Below, piece by piece: positions 42,664-52,315 of a DNA stretch of 59,851 nt (positions are counted from its first letter, which is position 1; each line of letters starts with the position of its first letter). Made by a program: the position numbers and the translations under genes. Under the pieces are notes generated by a model. That model was not told the origin of the DNA, made no database searches, and worked only from the letters and a program-made list of their open reading frames with translations. The DNA is from Promethearchaeota archaeon (lineage in GTDB: Archaea > Asgardarchaeota > Lokiarchaeia > Sigynarchaeales > SOKP01): contig JABXKC010000026.1 of the NCBI GenBank assembly GCA_013375495.1, forward strand, positions 1-59,851, read 5' to 3'.

Positions 42664-43504
42664 AATTATTCACCTCAGTAGTTTTTGTGTTATAAGCAAT
42701 ATGATTTGTGGGAACTAAACCAAAAGGATGAAGGCTTGAAGTTTTATTAAAAAGTCTTTTTAGTTGACGATAGTTTCTGCGATCATCTATATCGAGCCAA
42801 ATCGTATTCGGAAAATCATAGTAACCAACTGATAAATCTGATTTCAATGCTGTATTAATAACATCTGTTACACCAAATTTGTGAAGACCAGATTCGAGTT
42901 TCTTACAAATTTTTTTAATGTCTTTAGTCTTTAATAGAAAAACACCCATATCTAGGCGGTTATAGTTATTTAAACCCTTTCCAATTTTGCTAATAAGATT
43001 TTTTTCTCCATATACTTTTGTAGCATCGTCCTTGTCGTAATATCCTTTATTATACATGGGATCAGTTGCTAAGAGAATATCTTTTTTCTTATAGCTTTTT
43101 ATCAATTTAGAAAATACATTTTTTGAGAAAATATGATCTGCCATTGAAAGTAAAGTATATTCTGAAGAAATTGTACTAAGACCTAGAGAAAGACTATATC
43201 CATTTTCTCTCTTTGGATTCTTATTTTCAATAATAATTAGTTCAAAATTTTTATAATCTATAGATGAATGAGCTATGGATTTTAGAATCTTTTTTCTGTA
43301 TTTTTGTCTTTCAGGTAATATTTTGCTTGTCACTATGGTTATTTTTTCAATTCCAGTTTTTATCATCCCAGCGATAATATATCCTAAAATATTTGAATTA
43401 TTTAATTCTAACAGGTACTTATTAAACCTACGATCTTTAAAATTAAATCGGCTAGAATAACCCGCTGCTAGAATTAAAGCTTCTAATTTGTTAGCACTAA
43501 TCAT
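42659..43504 (-). CDS. Inositol-1-phosphate cytidylyltransferase-like nucleotidyltransferase
   Basis: 281 residues with the nucleotidyltransferase start ALILAAGYSSRF and a lysine at FNKYLLEL, then IIENKNPKRENGYSLSLGL, LLSMADHIFSKNVF (the metal-binding D of the DH motif), DKDDATKVYGEKN, ISKIGKGLNNYNRLDMGVF and WLDIDDRRNY. These match the IPCT domain of archaeal bifunctional IPCT/DIPPS proteins, which make CDP-inositol. It overlaps the inositol phosphate synthase start by a few bases, so the two are an operon. Other sugar-phosphate nucleotidyltransferases are possible, but the context favours inositol. Confidence 0.72.
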   Translation of the reverse strand: MISANKLEALILAAGYSSRFNFKDRRFNKYLLELNNSNILGYIIAGMIKTGIEKITIVTSKILPERQKYRKKILKSIAHSSIDYKNFELIIIENKNPKRENGYSLSLGLSTISSEYTLLSMADHIFSKNVFSKLIKSYKKKDILLATDPMYNKGYYDKDDATKVYGEKNLISKIGKGLNNYNRLDMGVFLLKTKDIKKICKKLESGLHKFGVTDVINTALKSDLSVGYYDFPNTIWLDIDDRRNYRQLKRLFNKTSSLHPFGLVPTNHIAYNTKTTEVNNY

Positions 43505-43835
43505 TGCAATCTTATTTTTAATTGATTTTTTTTAATTGTAGGATTATGTAACGATAAGGTATTTAAAATTTCAGAACTTTACTTTCTGTCAAATATTTTT
43601 CCCACAATTAAATATATTTAATTCAATAATATTAATATACCAATTTCTAAAAGTGTATAAAAATATTTTTGAATTTCATTCATATTTAAATTATTAATCC
43701 ATATATTAAACAAATAAGATTATCAGTTATAAAAGGTTTGGTTTTTAAATACAATAGTAGAAAATTATTTTTTAGATTTAGTGGATTGTTGTGCTAATAA
43801 TAAGCTGATTTTAGTATAAATTATTCATATTTTTC
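43505..43835 (+). other. Intergenic region with no recognisable feature
   Basis: 331 bases between two minus-strand genes, AT-rich with several T runs. I found no open frame of note, no tRNA-like fold and no repeat. It presumably holds the promoter of the cytidylyltransferase operon. Confidence 0.6.
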
Positions 43836-44630
43836 CTACAACATTTTTTTTAAAAAATGTAAACTCTGTAAAGTGTCTTTTAACGATTTATTTTCAATTA
43901 TTAGCTTTTTGTTTTTAAGATTTTTTACTTTTGAAAATAGTTGTATAAATTTAATCGTTCCTTCTTCTAAAGTTCCATGTGTATCTTTCCCAAAGTTGTT
44001 TGATAAATGAATTCCAACCAAGGGAAAATCACAAATATCCTTAATAGCCTGTATTATTGTGTTAGGGTCAAGATAAAAGGTATTCAGGTGTCCTATGTCA
44101 AGTAAAAAGTACAAAGAAGGGAATACGCGATGATAATAACGAAAATCATTTAATTTTTCGATCAAACCAACAGTTAGTGATTTTTGTCGATTTTCAATTG
44201 CGAATGGTATTGAATAAGAATTAGCAGTTATTAATAATTCTGATATTGATTTAACTTGTTGTCTATGTCCATTTTCTTTAATTGAAGGGATTTTATAAAA
44301 AGTTTCACTAATTTTTCCAGTATGTGCAACAACATAAAGAGGTTTCCATGTTTTTACAAACTCTATTTCCTTTCTCAGTAATTTACTTGAATAACACCGT
44401 ATTTTATTATCTAATGAAGCAATATTCAAATCAATAAATGATAAATGGAATGAAAGCTGTATGTCTTTTGAATATAACTTATCCATAAGGCTTTTAGCTT
44501 TGCTTAGATGTTCTTGGAATTTAAATATAGGATTATCTAACTGAATTTCACAGAAATCAATATTTAGGTCAATTATCGAATTTAATTCTTTTTCAAAATC
44601 CCAACTAGCACGAATTGAAATTCCTATCAC
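43836..44630 (-). CDS. Sugar phosphate isomerase/epimerase-like TIM barrel
   Basis: 264 residues of the AP endonuclease family 2/xylose isomerase-like barrel: CEIQLDNP, LSFHLSFIDLNIAS, VVAHTGK, FAIENRQ (glutamate ligand), LLDIGHLNT (aspartate and histidine), GIHLSNNFGKDTHGTLEEG and LIIENKS (second glutamate). These give the normal divalent-metal site. Members isomerise or epimerise sugars, inositols and hydroxyacids. Its place between the two groups of inositol genes suggests an inositol or sugar-phosphate substrate. That is inference only. Confidence 0.72.
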   Translation of the reverse strand: MIGISIRASWDFEKELNSIIDLNIDFCEIQLDNPIFKFQEHLSKAKSLMDKLYSKDIQLSFHLSFIDLNIASLDNKIRCYSSKLLRKEIEFVKTWKPLYVVAHTGKISETFYKIPSIKENGHRQQVKSISELLITANSYSIPFAIENRQKSLTVGLIEKLNDFRYYHRVFPSLYFLLDIGHLNTFYLDPNTIIQAIKDICDFPLVGIHLSNNFGKDTHGTLEEGTIKFIQLFSKVKNLKNKKLIIENKSLKDTLQSLHFLKKML

Positions 44631-44688
44631 ACAGTCATAAAAGATATTAAATCCTATAAAATTTTAGTAAGCATAACGAACTAATTTT

Positions 44689-45330
44689 TTGAGTAAACAA
44701 TTGATTGAAATGCCAGCAAAAGGAGATGGTCTGGTTTCAAAATATATAAACAGACACTTTTCTCGTCCAATAACTAAACTAATTCTGCATATACGACCAA
44801 ATTGTAACCCCAATTTAATATCTATTATATCAGCTTTAACTGGAATTATCGGTTCTATTTTTTTTTTTATGAATTTTCCTATTTTGGGAGGTATTTTGGT
44901 TCAAGTAGCAAGTATCATTGATGGTTCTGATGGGGAAGTAGCCCGTGCAAATGGGAGAGCTTCTTTTTTTGGAGGTTTCTTTGACTCTGTGATTGATCGT
45001 TATGTTGATGTTATCATATTTATAGGTCTTACATTTTATTCGCTAAATGTCCTTACAATAACACATGCGTTTTTATTAGGAATAATTACTATTTTAGGAG
45101 CTTATTCAATAAGTTATACTGCTGCTAAAGTTGAGTTAAAAGAAGGCATAAGTTTTTCCAGAACAATTCAAGGACGCGATACAAGACTATTTCTTGTGTT
45201 TTTAGCAGGAATTTGTGCAATATTTACAGATTGGACAATTCCAATATGCTTAATTTTGATTTCAATTCTAACTCATGGATCTGTTATATTAAGAATAAAT
45301 AAAGTTCGAAAAGAAAAGGATTCGATTTAA
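44689..45330 (+). CDS. CDP-alcohol phosphatidyltransferase (DIPP/archaetidylinositol-phosphate synthase-like)
   Basis: 213 residues, with a TTG start at 44689 or an ATG at 44710. The catalytic motif of the family, DGxxARxnxxSxxGxxxDSxxDR, is IDGSDGEVARANGRASFFGG followed by FFDSVIDRYVD. N-terminal GDGLVSKYINRHFSRPIT resembles the DIPP synthase half of archaeal IPCT-DIPPS fusions. About five or six membrane helices follow. It would condense a CDP-activated alcohol, here probably CDP-inositol or CDP-archaeol, with inositol phosphate. It is divergent from the TIM-barrel gene and convergent with hisS. Confidence 0.78.
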   Translation: MSKQLIEMPAKGDGLVSKYINRHFSRPITKLILHIRPNCNPNLISIISALTGIIGSIFFFMNFPILGGILVQVASIIDGSDGEVARANGRASFFGGFFDSVIDRYVDVIIFIGLTFYSLNVLTITHAFLLGIITILGAYSISYTAAKVELKEGISFSRTIQGRDTRLFLVFLAGICAIFTDWTIPICLILISILTHGSVILRINKVRKEKDSI

Positions 45331-45343
45331 TTTGTTCGATAAT

Positions 45344-46705
45344 TTAGGATTCTGATTCTTCAATTATATCGTAAATTTTATCAATGAGGGATTCAATTTT
45401 TATTGTTTCTTGCTCCTCTGTTCTCATATTTTTTACCGTAACTTCGTTCTGTTCCTGCTCTTTTGGACCAACAATCAATACAATAAGAACTCCGAGTTCA
45501 TTGGCCTTACTCAATTGATTTTTAAGATTTGAAAACCGATAATCTACTATACAAGGAAAATCTTCAGCTCTAATCAGTTGAGCTAATTCTAACGCATAAC
45601 CGGACACATTTTCACTAATTGAGGAAATATAAATGGTATCCGTATAATCTTTCTCCCGAATTTCTTCTGGAATTAAATCATAAGTTTTTAAAAATAAAGA
45701 GAACATAAGAACACCCATTCCAAATCCCGTACCTGTTATCTTTTCATCAGAAAATAGCGAAAGCAGATCATCATAACGCCCTCCACCAAAAACACTTCTA
45801 ATATTTTCTTTACCCGTATCAAAAACTTCGTATACAACACCGGTATAATAATCAAGTCCCCGCACAACTCCAGGAGAGAAGGTACAATACTCTGAGATTT
45901 TCGCATCTTCTAAAAATTGTATAAATGATGTTAACTCTTTATACCCTTTAGAATCGTAAAATTCGTTAGAAACTTCTTCGAATCGAGTTAAAAGATCATC
46001 TAAACCATTAGCTTCCTTTAACTTATAAATACCTTGGATAATAATTTCATCTTGAAAATTATCTAAAATATACTTCTCATATTCTGAATCTTCCATTTTA
46101 TCGGCTTTATCTAAGATTTTATAAATCAAAGGTATTTTTTCTTTAGGGACTTGTAAGATTAATTCGCACACAGAATCTATAAAGCGACGATTATTGAAAT
46201 AAATTTGAAACTGTTCTGATGTAGCACCAAATTCAGAAAAAATGTCAACAATAATGTTAAAGATCTCTAAATCTGCATAAAGGCTATCCTCTCCTAAGAT
46301 ATCCATATTAATTTGCTTAAATTCCCTTCGTCGACCTTTTTGTGGCCTTTCGTATCGATAGCATGTCGGTACTGAAAACCATCTTATAGGTTTTTTCAGT
46401 TCTTGGCGCTTCGCAGTAACTATTCGAGCTAACGATGGAGTTAGTTCAGGAATTAGTATTAATTTTTCTCCTTTTTTCTTCTCAACTATGAAAGATTGTT
46501 CATTTACTAACTCTTTCGAGGATTTAGCGGCAAATATCTCAATGGGTTCCAATGTAGGACTTTCAAATTCTTCAAAACTATACAAATCCGCAATATCTCG
46601 GATTGTATCGATTATCCAATTGGTTTCCCGCAATTCAGGGGGATAATAATCTTCCATTCCTCTTAGTGGTTTAGTTGATAGCTTCTTAGACATAATTTTG
46701 TTCAC
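45344..46705 (-). CDS. hisS: Histidine-tRNA ligase
   Basis: 453 residues of class II. Motif 1 region is LRGMEDYYPPE and motif 2 is CYRYERPQKGRRREFKQINMD. The histidine-binding motifs are VRGLDYYTGVVYEVF and FGGGRYDDL, and motif 3 is GTGFGMGVLM. The C-terminal anticodon-binding domain begins near residue 350 (YTDTIYISSI). It charges tRNA-His. The start may be at the fifth residue (ATG 46693, MSKKLSTKPLRG). Confidence 0.95.
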   Translation of the reverse strand: MNKIMSKKLSTKPLRGMEDYYPPELRETNWIIDTIRDIADLYSFEEFESPTLEPIEIFAAKSSKELVNEQSFIVEKKKGEKLILIPELTPSLARIVTAKRQELKKPIRWFSVPTCYRYERPQKGRRREFKQINMDILGEDSLYADLEIFNIIVDIFSEFGATSEQFQIYFNNRRFIDSVCELILQVPKEKIPLIYKILDKADKMEDSEYEKYILDNFQDEIIIQGIYKLKEANGLDDLLTRFEEVSNEFYDSKGYKELTSFIQFLEDAKISEYCTFSPGVVRGLDYYTGVVYEVFDTGKENIRSVFGGGRYDDLLSLFSDEKITGTGFGMGVLMFSLFLKTYDLIPEEIREKDYTDTIYISSISENVSGYALELAQLIRAEDFPCIVDYRFSNLKNQLSKANELGVLIVLIVGPKEQEQNEVTVKNMRTEEQETIKIESLIDKIYDIIEESES

Positions 46706-46843
46706 TTAAATTAGCCTTTGTAATATGTTAAAAAGCTATCATTTACAAATATCTTTTTCGTTTTTATTATATTTAGGAAGGTTTCCATTTCTAAAGCTAT
46801 TCAAGATAAAAATCTATTAAAATAATTGAGTGTTAAATTAATT

Positions 46844-47221
46844 ATGCCAGATATTGAAAAGATTAACCCTGGAATTCCCGTTGCTGGTCCTTATAGTCCA
46901 GGCATTAAATCTGCTAATTTAATATTTATTTCAGGTCAAGGTTCGCCTCAATCTGATGAAGATATTAAAGAACAGACATTAGCCACTCTCAATAAAATTA
47001 AAAAGATCGTAGAAGCTGGAGGAGGTAAAGTTTCAAATATTGTTAATACAACTGTTTTTTTAAAGAATATTAGCGAATTTAGCGAAATGAACGCCGTTTA
47101 CGAGAAATTTTTTAATGAAAACGAAGTATCAGAATCTTATCCCTCAAGAGCTACAGTAGAAATCTCCAAATTGCCTCTTCCAAGCATGTTAGTAGAAATA
47201 AGCGCAATTGCTGTGTTATAA
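46844..47221 (+). CDS. ridA: RidA family enamine/imine deaminase
   Basis: 125 residues from the ATG at 46844, the usual RidA length; an in-frame TTG at 46826 would add six residues. Family features: PVAGPYSPGIK, LIFISGQGSPQ, TLATLNKIKKIVEAGGGKV, TTVFLKNISEFSEMNAVYEK and the catalytic arginine in YPSRATVEISKLP. It hydrolyses reactive enamines released by PLP enzymes. A PLP-dependent enzyme gene follows 104 bases downstream. Confidence 0.92.
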   Translation: MPDIEKINPGIPVAGPYSPGIKSANLIFISGQGSPQSDEDIKEQTLATLNKIKKIVEAGGGKVSNIVNTTVFLKNISEFSEMNAVYEKFFNENEVSESYPSRATVEISKLPLPSMLVEISAIAVL

Positions 47222-47325
47222 ATTAATTAAATTTTTTATCTTTTTATTTGGTCCTCTTAACAAAATCTAAAAAACAATTTTCAATTATTATCACTAAATT
47301 ATTTATTCTTTAGGTTGAATGAGAT

Positions 47326-48510
47326 TTGATATTAAATTCTAGTTATGATACATTAAAGAGTCTAGTTAAAAATAAGAAATTTCCACTGGTTATATGTGAT
47401 CTTGATGTGTTCAATCAGAATCTAGAGAGAGTCGGCAAATATCTTAGGAAAACAAAAAAAAGTTTAAGGTTATGTACGAAATCTGTTAGAGTTCCTGAGT
47501 TAGTAAACAAGGTCGAAAAAGAAGACTTTGTTAACGGTATTTTCACCTATAACTCGGCTGAAGCTTTATTTTACGCAGAAAAGTATAAAACTGAAGATAT
47601 TTTGCTAGGTTATCCAATTATGTCTAAGGTCGACATAGAAGAATTGTGTCAAGCAGCAAAAATCGACGGAGTAAGGATTACAGTCATGGTAGATGATACT
47701 AAACAGGTTGATCTTTTAGAGAGAATTGCAGCTAAAAATAATGTTGAATTTGGTACATTGATTGAAATTGATGTCGCTGATAAATTACTGGGAAGAAATG
47801 TTGGAGTTTATAGAAGTCCAATTAGAAAACCTGAAATGGTAGTAAATCTCGCGCGTATTATTAGTAAAAAATCTAACTTGAATTTTCGAGGAATTATGGG
47901 CTATGAAGCTCAGAACGCTAGCATTGGCGACGAGAAAATGCTGTTTCGATTTGTAAAGAGGAGATCGAGAAAACATGTTAATATTTGGCGTCAAAATGTA
48001 GTGGAAGCTCTTACTAATGCGGGATTTCAACCTGAAGTTGTAAATGGAGGAGGATCTGGATGTTATCAAGAGACTGCTGCCGAGTCTTCCATAACTGAAA
48101 TAGGAATTGGATCACTGCTCTTCAAGTCGCATATTTTCGATACGATCAATTCTTTAAACGATTATCTCCCATCCCTATTTTTTATTCTACAAATTGTTAG
48201 AAAACCACTAGAAAATATTGCCACTGCATTTTCAGGAGGATATGTGAGTTCAGGCAGCGTAAGAGCGTTGCCCCTTTCGGTTATTCCAAAGAATTTAAAA
48301 ATATTAAAAGATGAAGGTTTTGGTGAGGTGCAAACGCCCTTTATTTTTGATGCTAATAAACTAAAATTAAATCTTGGAGATCCAATATTTTGTAGATTTG
48401 GTAAAGCAGGTGAACCTTTAGAACATTTTAATAAGATATTCATCTATAGTAATGGTGAATTAATCGATAAATATAAAACATATAGGGGATACGGAAAAAG
48501 GTTTTCTTAA
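47326..48510 (+). CDS. PLP-dependent racemase/D-threonine aldolase-like protein
   Basis: 394 residues from a TTG start. The N-terminal alanine-racemase-like barrel begins PLVICDLDVFNQNLERVGKY and has the probable PLP lysine in RLCTKSVRVPEL; LIEIDVADKLLGRNVGV, FRGIMGYEAQNA and VVNGGGSGCY (phosphate-binding) follow. A C-terminal beta domain (LGDPIFCRFGKAGEPLEHFN) resembles the D-serine dehydratase/D-threonine aldolase group. It acts on a D-amino acid or hydroxy amino acid; the substrate is unknown. RidA upstream could quench its enamine by-products. Confidence 0.75.
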   Translation: MILNSSYDTLKSLVKNKKFPLVICDLDVFNQNLERVGKYLRKTKKSLRLCTKSVRVPELVNKVEKEDFVNGIFTYNSAEALFYAEKYKTEDILLGYPIMSKVDIEELCQAAKIDGVRITVMVDDTKQVDLLERIAAKNNVEFGTLIEIDVADKLLGRNVGVYRSPIRKPEMVVNLARIISKKSNLNFRGIMGYEAQNASIGDEKMLFRFVKRRSRKHVNIWRQNVVEALTNAGFQPEVVNGGGSGCYQETAAESSITEIGIGSLLFKSHIFDTINSLNDYLPSLFFILQIVRKPLENIATAFSGGYVSSGSVRALPLSVIPKNLKILKDEGFGEVQTPFIFDANKLKLNLGDPIFCRFGKAGEPLEHFNKIFIYSNGELIDKYKTYRGYGKRFS

Positions 48511-48656
48511 GATATTCCAATAGATTTTAATAAAATTGAAAAGAAATAGAATTAACTTAATTTAAATCTTTTACGATATAATCTAAATTGTAATCAGCTA
48601 GAGTTTATTTGAGAGTATAAACCGTATCTGGAACTATAAAAAATAGAAGATGATTC

Positions 48657-48950
48657 ATGCTAAAACAACAAAAAAGCTTTATCGTTATGACCCCAGATGA
48701 TGATTGTGCTACTGCTCTGGAAGATGTATCAAAAGATTCACAAGTTCAAATCTTGGATATTTTCATTACAATTAACCATACTATTCCCTTAGGACATAAA
48801 ATCGCTTTAGTGGACATTAAAAAAGGCGATTTGGTTAAAAAATATGGTCAAGTTATAGGAATTGCTACGGAAAATATAGCGAAAGGAGATTGGATTCATA
48901 ATCATAATCTTACAAGCCAGTATATCATGGAGGTGTTGAAAAATGAATGA
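48657..48950 (+). CDS. UxaA family small subunit (SAF domain)
   Basis: 97 residues forming a SAF-type domain like the N-terminus of altronate dehydratase UxaA or the SuyA subunit of sulfolactate sulfo-lyase: FIVMTPDDDCATAL, LGHKIALVDIKKGD, YGQVIGIATENIAKGDWIHN and a final H motif (HNHN). The next gene starts 8 bases before this one ends. The two together replace one two-domain enzyme. Confidence 0.82.
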   Translation: MLKQQKSFIVMTPDDDCATALEDVSKDSQVQILDIFITINHTIPLGHKIALVDIKKGDLVKKYGQVIGIATENIAKGDWIHNHNLTSQYIMEVLKNE

Positions 48951-50130
48951 AGAATTTATGGGATATCAACGACCGAGGGGAGAAGTAGGAATTAGAAATA
49001 AAATCGCTATTATTTCATCTGTTGTGTGCGTAAATCACATAGTTCAGCAAATCGCTAATAGAGTTGAGAATGCTGTGCCAATTACTCATCCTTTGGGTTG
49101 TGGTCAATTTGGACCCGATTATAGCAACACACTAAATACCTTAATTGGTTTAGGTACGAATCCTAATGTATATGGGGTTGTAGTTGTTGGATTAGGGTGT
49201 GAAAATATCAGTAGCAAATTACTTGCTAAAAACATCAAAAAATCAAAAAAACCAGTTGAATTTTTTGATCTGCAAGAAGTTAAAGGAGGATCACCAGCCG
49301 CTATAGAAAAAGGAGTTAAGTTTGGGAAGCGAATTGCAGAGGAAGCAAAAGAATTGAAAAGAGAACCATTCGATTACTCCCATATCGTTTTAGGCTTAGA
49401 ATGTGGTGCATCAGATTCAATTTCTGGAATTTCAGCGAACCCAGCTTTAGGAATTGTATCTGATAGAATCGTAAAATTAGGTGGGACTTCTATATTACCA
49501 GAATTTACGGAATGGATTGGGACTGAACACTTACTTATCGAACGAGCAATAGATAAAAGTGTTGCAGAAGAAATACATGAGTTACTCACTGGTTTTTTAG
49601 AAAATCTAAAGACTTTAGGTATTAACTTCCTTGGAGTACAACCCACTCCTGGGAACATTCAGGGTGGTTTAACGACTATCGAAGAAAAAAGTTTAGGTAC
49701 TATAGCAAAAGCTGGAAAATCTCCTATTCAAGGGCTAATTGAATATACTGAGAAACCTAGAGGGAAAGGTCTGTGGTTGATGATCGAACCAAGTTTAGAT
49801 GTCGAATCTATGACAGGATTAGCAGCAGCAGGAGTTAATGTTATTGCGATGACGACAGGAAGAGGTAGTCCTTGTGGAAATCCTGTAGTTCCAGTGATAA
49901 AATTATGCGGTAATCCAAAAACTTGTGAATGGATGGCAGAAAACATAGATGTTGATATGAGTCCAATAATTAAAGGAGAAAAAACTGTGGAAGAACTAGC
50001 AGAAGTTCTTTGGTTAAAAATGAAGATTATATTGAATGGTGAAGAAACTCAAGCAGAAAAATTAGGTTTTAACGATATTGCGATTTGGAGAAACACCGCA
50101 TCTCCGTTTCAATACATGCATTGTAAATAA
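48943..50130 (+). CDS. UxaA family large subunit (altronate dehydratase/sulfolactate lyase-type)
   Basis: 395 residues of the UxaA/GarD C-terminal domain: GYQRPRGEVGIRNKIAIISS, VCVNHIVQQIA, ITHPLGCGQFGPD, LGLECGASDSISGISANPA, GNIQGGLTTIEEKSLG, MTTGRGSPCGNPVVPVIKLC. The enzyme dehydrates a sugar acid (altronate, galactarate) or removes sulfite from 3-sulfolactate. A split small and large subunit is the arrangement of SuyAB and many archaeal homologues. The substrate cannot be read from the sequence. Confidence 0.82.
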   Translation: MNEEFMGYQRPRGEVGIRNKIAIISSVVCVNHIVQQIANRVENAVPITHPLGCGQFGPDYSNTLNTLIGLGTNPNVYGVVVVGLGCENISSKLLAKNIKKSKKPVEFFDLQEVKGGSPAAIEKGVKFGKRIAEEAKELKREPFDYSHIVLGLECGASDSISGISANPALGIVSDRIVKLGGTSILPEFTEWIGTEHLLIERAIDKSVAEEIHELLTGFLENLKTLGINFLGVQPTPGNIQGGLTTIEEKSLGTIAKAGKSPIQGLIEYTEKPRGKGLWLMIEPSLDVESMTGLAAAGVNVIAMTTGRGSPCGNPVVPVIKLCGNPKTCEWMAENIDVDMSPIIKGEKTVEELAEVLWLKMKIILNGEETQAEKLGFNDIAIWRNTASPFQYMHCK

Positions 50131-50142
50131 AACCGAGAAAAA

Positions 50143-51444
50143 TTATAAAAAGGGATTTTTATCCTTAAATATCTTCTCTTTATATTGTTCCAAGTTCGGG
50201 GGCGCTAAACACTTTTCTGTTGCTTCCTTTTTCATAGATTTCAGAATTTCACCTAAATTTATTGAAACAGGGCACCAGATTCGGCAATTCTCACACCCAG
50301 TACAAAGAAATAGCCCATCATTTACAGCAGCTTCGATTCCATTGTGAATATAATCTCTTATTATTGCTGTAGCACCTAGACCATACTTAGAAGCGTAGAG
50401 ATTCCCAAATGCTCGAGATGCAGTACAGGGAAAAATACAAGATTTGCAGCCAATGCATTTCAAGAAATCGGCGTAAATGAGATTTTCTTTAGCAGCTTTA
50501 GTTCGCCAATCATCGACAAGGATAACAACCACTTCTTTTGCTCCATACATACCTTGAACGCTTGAACCTTGTATATCAGATGTATTTGACGGTCCTGAGA
50601 TAAGACTTATGTAATTAAAGGAAACATTATTTATTCTAGATTGCAATTGTGTCATTAAAACGGCATCCAAAATATTAGGAACGATTTTAGTAATACCACA
50701 TACGACAATGTGCTTTTCAGTTGCTCTCGTAATAAGACTGATATTACCTTCGTTTTCTCCTAATACAATTGTTCCATCCTCGGCAGAAATAGCATTTGCA
50801 GACGTTAAGGAGACTTTTACATTATTGAGTAACTCATGTCTAAAAGTACTTCGAAAATAGTCGACGATCGCTTGAGCTTTAGGTTCAAGATCTACTCCAT
50901 ACACCTCCTTAATTTTATCTGCTATTTCTTCTTCGGTAAAATGAGCTCCGGGACCAATTTGAAAACTTGGTAAAGTGTAATTAAATAATTGAACGAGAAC
51001 ATCCCCTAAATCTGTTTCCTTAATCTTGATGTCGTTTTTTTTTAAAATATCTATGATACCAATATCCTTCGCTTCCGTAGATTTAGATTTATATATGATT
51101 TTAGAATCTCCTAATTCATCCATAAAAATTTTTTGAGCTTCTTCATTTGTTTTTGCGTAATGAACAATAAAGTTCTTTTTACGCATTATATTTATACATT
51201 TTTCAACATACGCATCCATATGATTAACAAACTCTTCCCGCATTACGATGAATTTATCCTTATTTCGATCAACGAATTCTCGACTTGTATCTTCATATAA
51301 ATACCTTAAATCATGCTGTCTAGTTTTTATCGTACAAGCCATTTTCCAGAAATCTCCAAATTGGTTCTCTAAAGTTCCTTCTTCCTGGGAAGTTTCAATC
51401 TTTTTCTTAACCTTATCATATAATTCTTTTCCTTTTTCAACCAT
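50143..51444 (-). CDS. LutB-like Fe-S protein with LUD domain
   Basis: 433 residues. The LUD domain covers about residues 50-300 (IVHYAKTNEEAQKIFMDELG, YKSKSTEAKDIGI, GPGAHFTEEEIADKI, SLTSANAISAEDGTIVLGENEG). Two 4Fe-4S motifs follow: CIGCKSCIFPCTASRAFG and CTGCENCRIWCP. This is the layout of LutB, the Fe-S subunit of the lactate utilisation complex. It overlaps the upstream LutA-like gene by 8 bases. The pair would oxidise a hydroxyacid such as lactate and deliver electrons to a carrier. Confidence 0.85.
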   Translation of the reverse strand: MVEKGKELYDKVKKKIETSQEEGTLENQFGDFWKMACTIKTRQHDLRYLYEDTSREFVDRNKDKFIVMREEFVNHMDAYVEKCINIMRKKNFIVHYAKTNEEAQKIFMDELGDSKIIYKSKSTEAKDIGIIDILKKNDIKIKETDLGDVLVQLFNYTLPSFQIGPGAHFTEEEIADKIKEVYGVDLEPKAQAIVDYFRSTFRHELLNNVKVSLTSANAISAEDGTIVLGENEGNISLITRATEKHIVVCGITKIVPNILDAVLMTQLQSRINNVSFNYISLISGPSNTSDIQGSSVQGMYGAKEVVVILVDDWRTKAAKENLIYADFLKCIGCKSCIFPCTASRAFGNLYASKYGLGATAIIRDYIHNGIEAAVNDGLFLCTGCENCRIWCPVSINLGEILKSMKKEATEKCLAPPNLEQYKEKIFKDKNPFL

Positions 51445-52177
51445 CTAGCGGATCAACTCCTTCCATAATGTTTACAATAAAATCTTCAAATTTGACCACA
51501 GGTTTTTTTATTTGGTGCTCTTTTTTTATCCGTGCTAAAGCGGTATAACAAAATGGACACGCTGTTATTAAGACTTTACCACGATTTAATTGATCGAAAA
51601 TCAGTTTTGAATTGTAATCGCTATTTTCTTTAAATACTGAATATACTCCTCCTCCTGCACCACAACAAATACTATTAGTTTTATTATTTTCCATTTCTTT
51701 GAGTTCGATATTGTCGATTGAATTGAGTATTTCTCTAGGTTCTTCAATTATAGACACTACAGCATTTCTTAAGTGACAAGCGTCGTGATAACTTACTTTT
51801 AGCTTTTTTCCAGAATATTTCAAATCTAACTTTGAAAGATTTTCTGGTTCTACTAAAAATTGAAGTAAGTGTTTGACTTCAATTTTAAATTTATTTCCTA
51901 AGAACTGAGTGTAGTATTTTGTTAAGTAATTATAACATCCTGCACATGTAGTCACGATCTCGGAAACATCATTCATTTTAAACCAATTATTGACAAATTC
52001 AACATGTTCTTTTAATTCAATATCATTTCCAATATGATATGATAGAGCCCCACAGCAGGGAGTATCGTCTAAAACTGTGTAGCTTGGATCGATCGTTTGA
52101 ATAATTTTAATAGCGTTAGCACATGTATTCTTATATTTGGAATTTGACAAGCAACCTAAGAATATTAGTTTTTTCAT
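51437..52177 (-). CDS. LutA/HdrB-like cysteine-rich (CCG) domain protein
   Basis: 246 residues with two CCG-type domains: IFLGCLSNSKYKNTCAN and LDDTPCCGALSYHIGND, then VTTCAGCYNYLTKYY, SYHDACHLRNAV and TNSICCGAGGGVYSVF. CCG domains bind non-cubane 4Fe-4S clusters in HdrB and metal in related proteins. It is the first gene of a two-gene unit with the LutB-like protein, as lutA is. Because HdrA and MvhD are also encoded here, an HdrB-like role is conceivable, but its direct partner is the LUD protein. Confidence 0.82.
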   Translation of the reverse strand: MKKLIFLGCLSNSKYKNTCANAIKIIQTIDPSYTVLDDTPCCGALSYHIGNDIELKEHVEFVNNWFKMNDVSEIVTTCAGCYNYLTKYYTQFLGNKFKIEVKHLLQFLVEPENLSKLDLKYSGKKLKVSYHDACHLRNAVVSIIEEPREILNSIDNIELKEMENNKTNSICCGAGGGVYSVFKENSDYNSKLIFDQLNRGKVLITACPFCYTALARIKKEHQIKKPVVKFEDFIVNIMEGVDPLDG

Positions 52178-52283
52178 AATAAGTATAAAATTCGTTTTTT
52201 AAAAGAAATTTGATATTATTTTATTTAAGCTTATATCTACTTATACTTAATATTAAATTGATGGAAATTTAAATCATCTAAAA

Positions 52284-52292
52284 TATTTTATA
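52284..52292 (+). promoter_or_regulatory. Putative TATA box of the korDABC operon
   Basis: TATTTTATA centred about 28 bases before the TTG start of korD, in line with an archaeal TATA box serving a leaderless or nearly leaderless mRNA. Confidence 0.3.
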
Positions 52293-52315
52293 ACCTAATT
52301 GAAAGAATAAGTGAG

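Noticed and set aside
40859..43504. AbiEi with the nucleotidyltransferase at 42659 as a type IV toxin-antitoxin pair
   Set aside because: The nucleotidyltransferase has sugar-nucleotide motifs (LAAGYSSRF) and is cotranscribed with inositol phosphate synthase on the other strand, so it is not AbiEii.
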